Source of the DNA: Mytilisepta virgata
Lineage: Eukaryota; Mollusca; Bivalvia; Mytilida; Mytilidae
Direction of reading: 5' to 3'
Assembly: GCA_028015205.1 (NCBI GenBank)
Contig: CM051514.1
Span: 6,634,001 to 6,698,000, forward strand
Length of the DNA: 64,000 nucleotides
Shown: piece after piece, positions 63,701-64,000 of the stretch
How positions within the stretch are numbered: the stretch's first letter is position 1
Layout of the letters: each line of letters begins with the position of its first letter
Position numbers and translations under genes: made by a program
The notes under the pieces: model-generated
What the model was told of the DNA's origin: nothing
Database searches by the model: none
Seen by the model: only the letters and a program-made list of their open reading frames with translations

Positions 63701-63966
63701 AAAATCTGGCCGCCATAATGTAGCATATCGAGGTGAGGGTGGCGAATAGAATCTCAACGAAACCAAACATATTTACACAAATTGACATTGAATTTCTAAT
63801 TTGAATATTTATACCTGAATTGTGATGGCTAAAGTATTGGTATGGTTATTGCTGGTTCCCTGATTTCTGTGCCAGAAAGATAAACACATGTCCTTTCCTC
63901 CTTTTATCCAGAGAGATTCTAAAGTATTTCTTACATTCCCAGTTGTGTAAAGAAAATGTCCATTTG
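48515..63966 (-). CDS. MAM-Ig-MAM-MAM extracellular protein, 3' part of gene (exons joined)
   Basis: Ten minus-strand exons join in phase and give 562 residues to a TAA at 48515-48517. The N-terminus lies beyond the right edge. Order: second and third parts of MAM 1 (exons 63815-63966, 60707-60899), one Ig domain (58838-59089), MAM 2 (58138-58278, 57658-57815, 56232-56451), MAM 3 (55101-55241, 54379-54539, 52867-52932, 48515-48721). MAM marks seen: CTFEGGLCNW, CDFEKDICNW, TGPNGDHT, CLSLAYSMYG, CLTFFYNMYG, DIAIDDIKIFG and DLALDDIRIKSG. No membrane segment follows the last MAM, so this product looks secreted unless other isoforms exist. MAM and Ig domains serve adhesion or matrix roles in proteins such as MDGAs and receptor tyrosine phosphatases. 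I cannot name an orthologue. Confidence 0.88.
48816..48824. repeat. 9 bp target duplication, left
   Basis: GAAGACCAC lies directly left of the foldback-like element. The same 9 bases follow it at 52011-52019. Confidence 0.85.
48825..52010. mobile_element. Foldback-like transposable element with hexamer-array inverted termini
   Basis: The element is 3186 bp. Left end GGGTGTGACTAAACAT (48825-48840) is the exact inverse of right end ATGTTTAGTCACACCC (51995-52010). Both ends continue inward as degenerate hexamer arrays (TTCGAG, TTAGAG, TTAAAG) and share the inner landmark TTTNTAATGTCATTT and GCATTTCGAGTT / ACATTTCGAGTT. The inverted repeats reach about 190 bp (left) and 230 bp (right). A 9 bp duplication GAAGACCAC flanks it. 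A duplicate of the target site without the insertion lies at 52158-52330. No transposase frame is present. The interior holds an inverted family A copy and unrecognised DNA with a G-run (51317-51332). Long inverted repeats of short tandem units plus a 9 bp duplication are the features of foldback elements, which are mobilised by MULE-type transposases. Confidence 0.82.
49500..50431 (-). repeat. Dispersed repeat family A, copy 7 (inverted, inside the foldback-like element)
   Basis: Read on the minus strand it gives GGCCATGTGACCTTTCGCCA, TCACTTGCTGTCC and CGTCGTAAACTTTTT, then diverged units with GGGCTAATTGGAA, TTGGATGGC and CTATGGG. The 3' end is not recognisable, so the left limit is approximate. 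Confidence 0.65.
52011..52157 (+). repeat. Right half of duplicated target region
   Basis: It begins with the 9 bp target duplication (52011-52019) and a C-run, then CTAATAGGATACTAGAATTT, GCCTTCGTCACC, GACGATTTAAACGCGT and GAGTTTTCACCACATAAAT. Together with 48770-48824 it forms the interrupted copy of the unit at 52158-52330. Confidence 0.8.
52158..52330 (+). repeat. Uninterrupted duplicate of the insertion site
   Basis: GTTTTCTTGATTTTGTACCC, TGCTATAGTAAAATTAAGTG, CATGAAGACCACCTCCCATC and CATAGGATACTAGAATTTAA follow each other without the element. GAAGACCAC (52202-52210) occurs once. Confidence 0.85.
52331..52866 (-). other. MAM intron sequence with a diverged repeat
   Basis: Two diverged ~190 bp units with TTGACCTATAGAT(C/T)TG, CAC(A)CCTT and CTTTACCAAAGGACATNGAG lie near 52500-52640 and 52670-52810. 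No exon seen. Confidence 0.5.
52867..52932 (-). CDS. MAM gene 66 bp cassette exon (Ser/Thr-rich insert in MAM 3)
   Basis: It encodes exactly 22 residues: TSTTKRSYLPQTASLTAGSN and GQ. The acceptor is GTTCTGTCTTATTTCAG with a long pyrimidine tract, and the donor is CAG|GTACTC. Both borders are phase 0, so it can be skipped without changing frame. The residues have no place in the usual MAM fold and form a Ser/Thr-rich loop between the two halves of MAM 3, a possible O-glycosylation site. Confidence 0.72.
52996..53033 (+). repeat. (CATT)n microsatellite
   Basis: About nine units of CATT, in a MAM intron. Confidence 0.95.
53165..53400 (-). mobile_element. SINE interrupted by another SINE (nested)
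   Basis: The outer, reverse SINE (type 1) shows GGAGTCGAACATGTCCCGCC left (53199-53218) and GAACTCACAACC...TTGTGATCATTAGTAG right (53358-53394). In between, 53222-53353 is the head of a type 2 SINE, also reversed, with GGGATCGAACCCTCGACC (B box). ATTTCGAG (left) and ATTTTGAG (right) flank the insert as a probable target duplication. Confidence 0.75.
53401..54378 (-). other. MAM intron, nothing recognised
   Basis: No exon or named repeat is supported. The plus-strand open frame at 54044-54388 has no recognisable product and overlaps the antisense MAM exon. Confidence 0.55.
54379..54539 (-). CDS. MAM gene exon: middle of MAM 3
   Basis: It encodes SGVYIYTEASSPRGQGDKAE, LESVYLKPGVNYCLTFFYNM and YGHTMGKLQVYKE, the standard second part of a MAM domain (GxYxYxEASxP, CLxFxYxMYG, GxLxVY). 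The acceptor is TTTGTATTTTCTAG and the donor is GAG|GTATTG. Phases 1 in, 0 out, as in the matching exon of MAM 2. Confidence 0.93.
54972..55065 (+). repeat. Short dispersed repeat next to a MAM exon
   Basis: CTTCTTATTGGTTACTTTCA and GAGTGATAATGCTTCC(AAAAT) resemble 34220-34300 in the GALNT intron. It ends 36 bp from the MAM exon. Confidence 0.55.
55101..55241 (-). CDS. MAM gene exon: start of MAM 3
   Basis: It encodes DEEYSCDFEKDICNWHQVSN, TDDFNWSRKSGATGSSSTGP and NGDHTT. The first MAM Cys and the CxFExxxCxW and TGPxxDHT marks are intact. It is 141 bp, phases 1-1, the same length and phases as the first exon of MAM 2. The acceptor is TTTTGTTCAG and the donor is CAG|GTGATT. Confidence 0.93.
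55398..56203. mobile_element. MITE family F, composite copy (TTAGGCCACACCA termini)
   Basis: TTAGGCCACACCA (55398-55410) is the exact inverse of TGGTGTGGCCTAA (56191-56203). The first ~365 bp match the element at 28611. AGTTCTTTGGATTT occurs in both the left end and again at 56111-56130. A second, nearly canonical right end (AAAATCATTTTGGTCTG, 55740) lies inside. This suggests two elements or one with an internal insertion. Confidence 0.7.
56232..56451 (-). CDS. MAM gene exon: end of MAM 2
   Basis: It encodes ECKSKSLPNYIWRESGNKGQ, NWQETCIKVPTIAADFQVHI, EAVRGSGFASDIAIDDIKIF and GQDSSGNCFCSNL. The GNKGQNWQ, FEAVRGSGFxSDIAIDDI marks close the domain. The tail CFCSN links to MAM 3. Phases 0 in, 1 out. 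The acceptor is ATTTTATGAAG, weak in pyrimidines, and the donor is CG|GTAAAT. Confidence 0.92.
56452..57657 (-). other. MAM intron (1.2 kb)
   Basis: No exon seen. A C-run followed by an A-run (57270-57290) is the only striking feature. Confidence 0.6.
57658..57815 (-). CDS. MAM gene exon: middle of MAM 2
   Basis: It encodes NGYYMYLEASGQNPQDNAIL, KSPLLAARMPYCLSLAYSMY and GADMGTLSIYTK. 158 bp, phases 1-0. The acceptor is TTCATTCTTAAAG and the donor is AAG|GTAAGG. Confidence 0.94.
58138..58278 (-). CDS. MAM gene exon: start of MAM 2
   Basis: It encodes GNDTCTFEGGLCNWTQENSQ, DKLDWDRRNSNTPSSNTGPN and SDNTFGN. 141 bp, phases 1-1. The acceptor is TTTTAATAAAG and the donor is A|GTATGT. Confidence 0.93.
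58405..58760 (+). repeat. 3' end of a mussel-type retroelement repeat, plus a G/T-rich tract
   Basis: GGAGCAGGAACTGCTTACCC followed by TTCCGGAGCACCTGAACTCA is a motif I associate with widely dispersed bivalve RT-element 3' ends. A related piece lies antisense at 62310-62530. It is followed by GGGTTTGGGCTGGGTG...GGGTTGGGGG...GGTTGGGGTTAGG (58661-58708), which could form G-quadruplexes. Confidence 0.5.
58838..59089 (-). CDS. MAM gene exon: single Ig domain
   Basis: It encodes KVRFYNPYNTTVSIVKGGSG, IVNCSGEIPMGVNFNMSKLG and, further on, KFSDAGFYICKLGVNG. The Cys pair (VNCSG ... DAGFYIC) and the DxGxYxC mark define an Ig fold. Four or more N-glycosylation sequons (NTT, NCS, NMS, NIT) are present. 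The whole domain is one 252 bp exon with phases 1-1, which is typical of shuffled Ig modules. The acceptor is GGTTTTATTTTAG and the donor is CAG|GTACAT. Confidence 0.93.
59231..59354. mobile_element. Hairpin MITE
   Basis: CCTTGCATTAGTGAAATATG and AAAATTTGTT (59231-59260) pair with AACAAATCTTCATATTTCAC and TAATGTAAAGG (59324-59354). CCGAGG / CCTCGG-like pieces lie in the loop. Confidence 0.7.
60251..60532. mobile_element. TTAA-flanked MITE
   Basis: Left TTAAGGGGGTACCCAACACT and right AAGTGTTCTGTACCCCCTTAA (60512-60532) are inverted copies. 282 bp; the outer TTAA fits a TTAA target duplication. No ORF. Confidence 0.72.
60707..60899 (-). CDS. MAM gene exon: end of MAM 1
   Basis: It encodes GKSCPQGQEYKNIVTLNTKQ, VKWTQEYIPLAASMDIVKIS and MENTANSTGLSVDDIQLLST, then PCPSS. 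The W..EYIPL and GLSVDDIxLL marks match the last part of a MAM domain, although it is more diverged than MAM 2 and 3. Phases 0 in, 1 out. The donor A|GTATGT leads in phase into the Ig exon. Confidence 0.88.
61048..61290. mobile_element. MITE with ~50 bp terminal inverted repeats
   Basis: GTACGTTAGGGACGAGATCA...GTCGGATAAAAAACTTAATTC (61048 on) pairs with GAATTAAGTTTTTTATCCGAC...TGATCTCGTCCCTTACGTAC (to 61290). The centre carries two G-runs (61110-61122 and 61206-61221) and an inner ATCCGACATCGA copy. Confidence 0.85.
61798..62276 (+). repeat. 32 bp minisatellite, about 15 copies
   Basis: The unit ACGATAACACAATTGGCAAA + TACTACAATACC repeats with one- to few-base variants (CAATGCC, CAATACAA, TTGACAAA). 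Copies are contiguous with no unique spacers. Confidence 0.95.
62310..62530 (-). repeat. Retroelement 3'-end fragment, antisense
   Basis: On the minus strand it ends TGTGACGGGTGTCGTTAACG and GGAGCAGAACATACATGCTTA + TCCTTCCGGAGC, which parallels GGAGCAGGAACTGCTTACCC at 58531. It lies downstream, on the same strand, of the RT scrap at 63195-63312. Both may be remains of one element. Confidence 0.45.
62806..63120 (+). CDS. Unassigned open frame of 104 codons, probably repeat-derived
   Basis: It starts at an ATG and reads HEKDRQVCKRLPLLLEEACG, then a repeat-derived TVKVHN...NTVKVHNK, then CVEDELKRLQADTFLHSVLP and FISTMRVLFKN. The middle is formed by the CACCGTTAAAGTCCACAA motif of the inverted repeat at 62884-63490. 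I do not recognise a family. It is antisense within a MAM intron and may be chance. Confidence 0.2.
   Translation: MLTLSFIMHEKDRQVCKRLPLLLEEACGTVKVHNSTKFHNTVKVHNKFPLHCTVVFFNEEKVAVSECVEDELKRLQADTFLHSVLPCQMSTKDFISTMRVLFKN
62884..63490. repeat. Perfect 33 bp inverted repeat with clustered GTGGACTTTAGCGG motifs
   Basis: TGTGGCACCGTTAAAGTCCA + CAATTCAACAAAA (62884-62916) is the exact inverse of 63458-63490. From 63318 to 63482 the motif GTGGACTTTAGCGGAA recurs in about eight degenerate copies every 21-28 bp. One further copy in the left-arm sense lies at 62928-62943. Confidence 0.85.
63195..63312 (-). pseudogene. Penelope-like reverse transcriptase scrap
   Basis: On the minus strand it reads GRDNDIFAVRRMFQQTIGIP and MGTNCAPLLADMFLYS, then a stop (TAA, 63195-63197) followed by EA. 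IPMGTNCAPLLADxFLYSYEA is the signature block of RTs of Penelope-like type seen in many molluscs. The Tyr codon is replaced by a stop. No further RT blocks follow in frame, so it is a dead fragment within a MAM intron. Confidence 0.75.
63567..63788 (-). CDS. Small hydrophobic open frame, uncertain
   Basis: It encodes 73 residues with two hydrophobic stretches, VEILFATLTSICYIMAARFY and VVPLTSTLMAALILLLGVFF, separated by a basic stretch WWKKPKKQIVSKMERR. GC content is higher than in the flanks. An overlapping second frame is also open for ~110 codons, so coding status is doubtful. It lies inside a MAM intron on the same strand, 26 bp after the donor. No family recognised. Confidence 0.2.
   Translation of the reverse strand: MSICVNMFGFVEILFATLTSICYIMAARFYWWKKPKKQIVSKMERRLSINTVVPLTSTLMAALILLLGVFFHG
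63815..63966 (-). CDS. MAM gene exon: middle of MAM 1 (first exon in window)
   Basis: It encodes NGHFLYTTGNVRNTLESLWI, KGGKDMCLSFWHRNQGTSNN and HTNTLAITIQ. NGHFLYTTG and CLSFWHRN correspond to GxYxYxEAS and CLSFxYxM of MAM domains. The donor is CAG|GTATAA, phase 0. The acceptor TATTATTAG at 63967-63975 has a poor pyrimidine tract, but phase 1 there agrees with the homologous exons of MAM 2 and 3. The first part of MAM 1 lies beyond the window. Confidence 0.82.
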
Positions 63967-64000
63967 CTAATAATATTTGATATGATAATATTATTATCAT

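Larger units (their letters stand above)
60900..63814 (-). other. MAM intron (2.9 kb), repeat-rich
   Basis: Holds a hairpin MITE, a (TA)n run at 61408-61428, a 32 bp minisatellite and the remains of a retroelement, each listed separately. 61291-61790 has no recognised feature. Confidence 0.7.

Overview
The window is AT-rich, intron-rich animal DNA, most likely from a bivalve mollusc. Two multi-exon genes of clearly metazoan type lie in a sea of dispersed repeats. The repeats include a family that starts with TTTTAGCTCACCTGGCC and ends with CCAGGTGAGCGATACAGGC, tRNA-derived SINEs, short hairpin MITEs and fragments of a Penelope-like reverse transcriptase, all of kinds known to be abundant in bivalve genomes. 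The species cannot be fixed from the sequence alone.

Region 1 (1-10.5 kb) is mostly repeats: two copies of the TTTTAGCTCACC family, a 2.1 kb element built on a ~182 bp satellite core, and a short acidic reading frame broken by a frameshift (3079-3325). A CTTCCGG-type motif followed by a strong splice donor at 1971 is a candidate promoter and non-coding first exon for the gene downstream.

Region 2 (10.5-38.3 kb, + strand) holds a complete polypeptide N-acetylgalactosaminyltransferase of the GALNT1/GALNT13 type. The exons join in phase from an ATG at 10584 to a stop at 38344-38346 and give a type II Golgi membrane protein of 572 residues: cytosolic tail, membrane anchor, stem, GT-A catalytic domain with DAH metal-binding motif, and C-terminal ricin-type beta-trefoil lectin domain. 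Two neighbouring exons (31509-31643 and 32384-32509) encode alternative versions of the same lectin repeat and have the same phases, so they look mutually exclusive. The introns carry SINEs, MITEs, tandem repeats and a dead reverse transcriptase.

Region 3 (38.3-48.5 kb) is the space between the two convergent genes. It contains the GALNT 3' UTR, a perfect 127 bp duplication tangled with a MITE, a SINE and further dispersed repeats.

Region 4 (48.5-64 kb, - strand) is the 3' part of a gene for an extracellular adhesion-type protein with the order MAM-Ig-MAM-MAM. It has ten exons here and continues beyond the right edge. Each MAM module follows the same intron-phase pattern (1-1, 1-0, 0-), which shows that it grew by exon-group duplication. 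Its last intron contains a 3186 bp foldback-like element (48825-52010). This element has ~190-230 bp terminal inverted repeats made of a degenerate TTCGAG hexamer, a 9 bp target duplication, and an unoccupied duplicate of its insertion site 190 bp away. I regard this element and the GALNT exon pair as the most interesting observations in the window.
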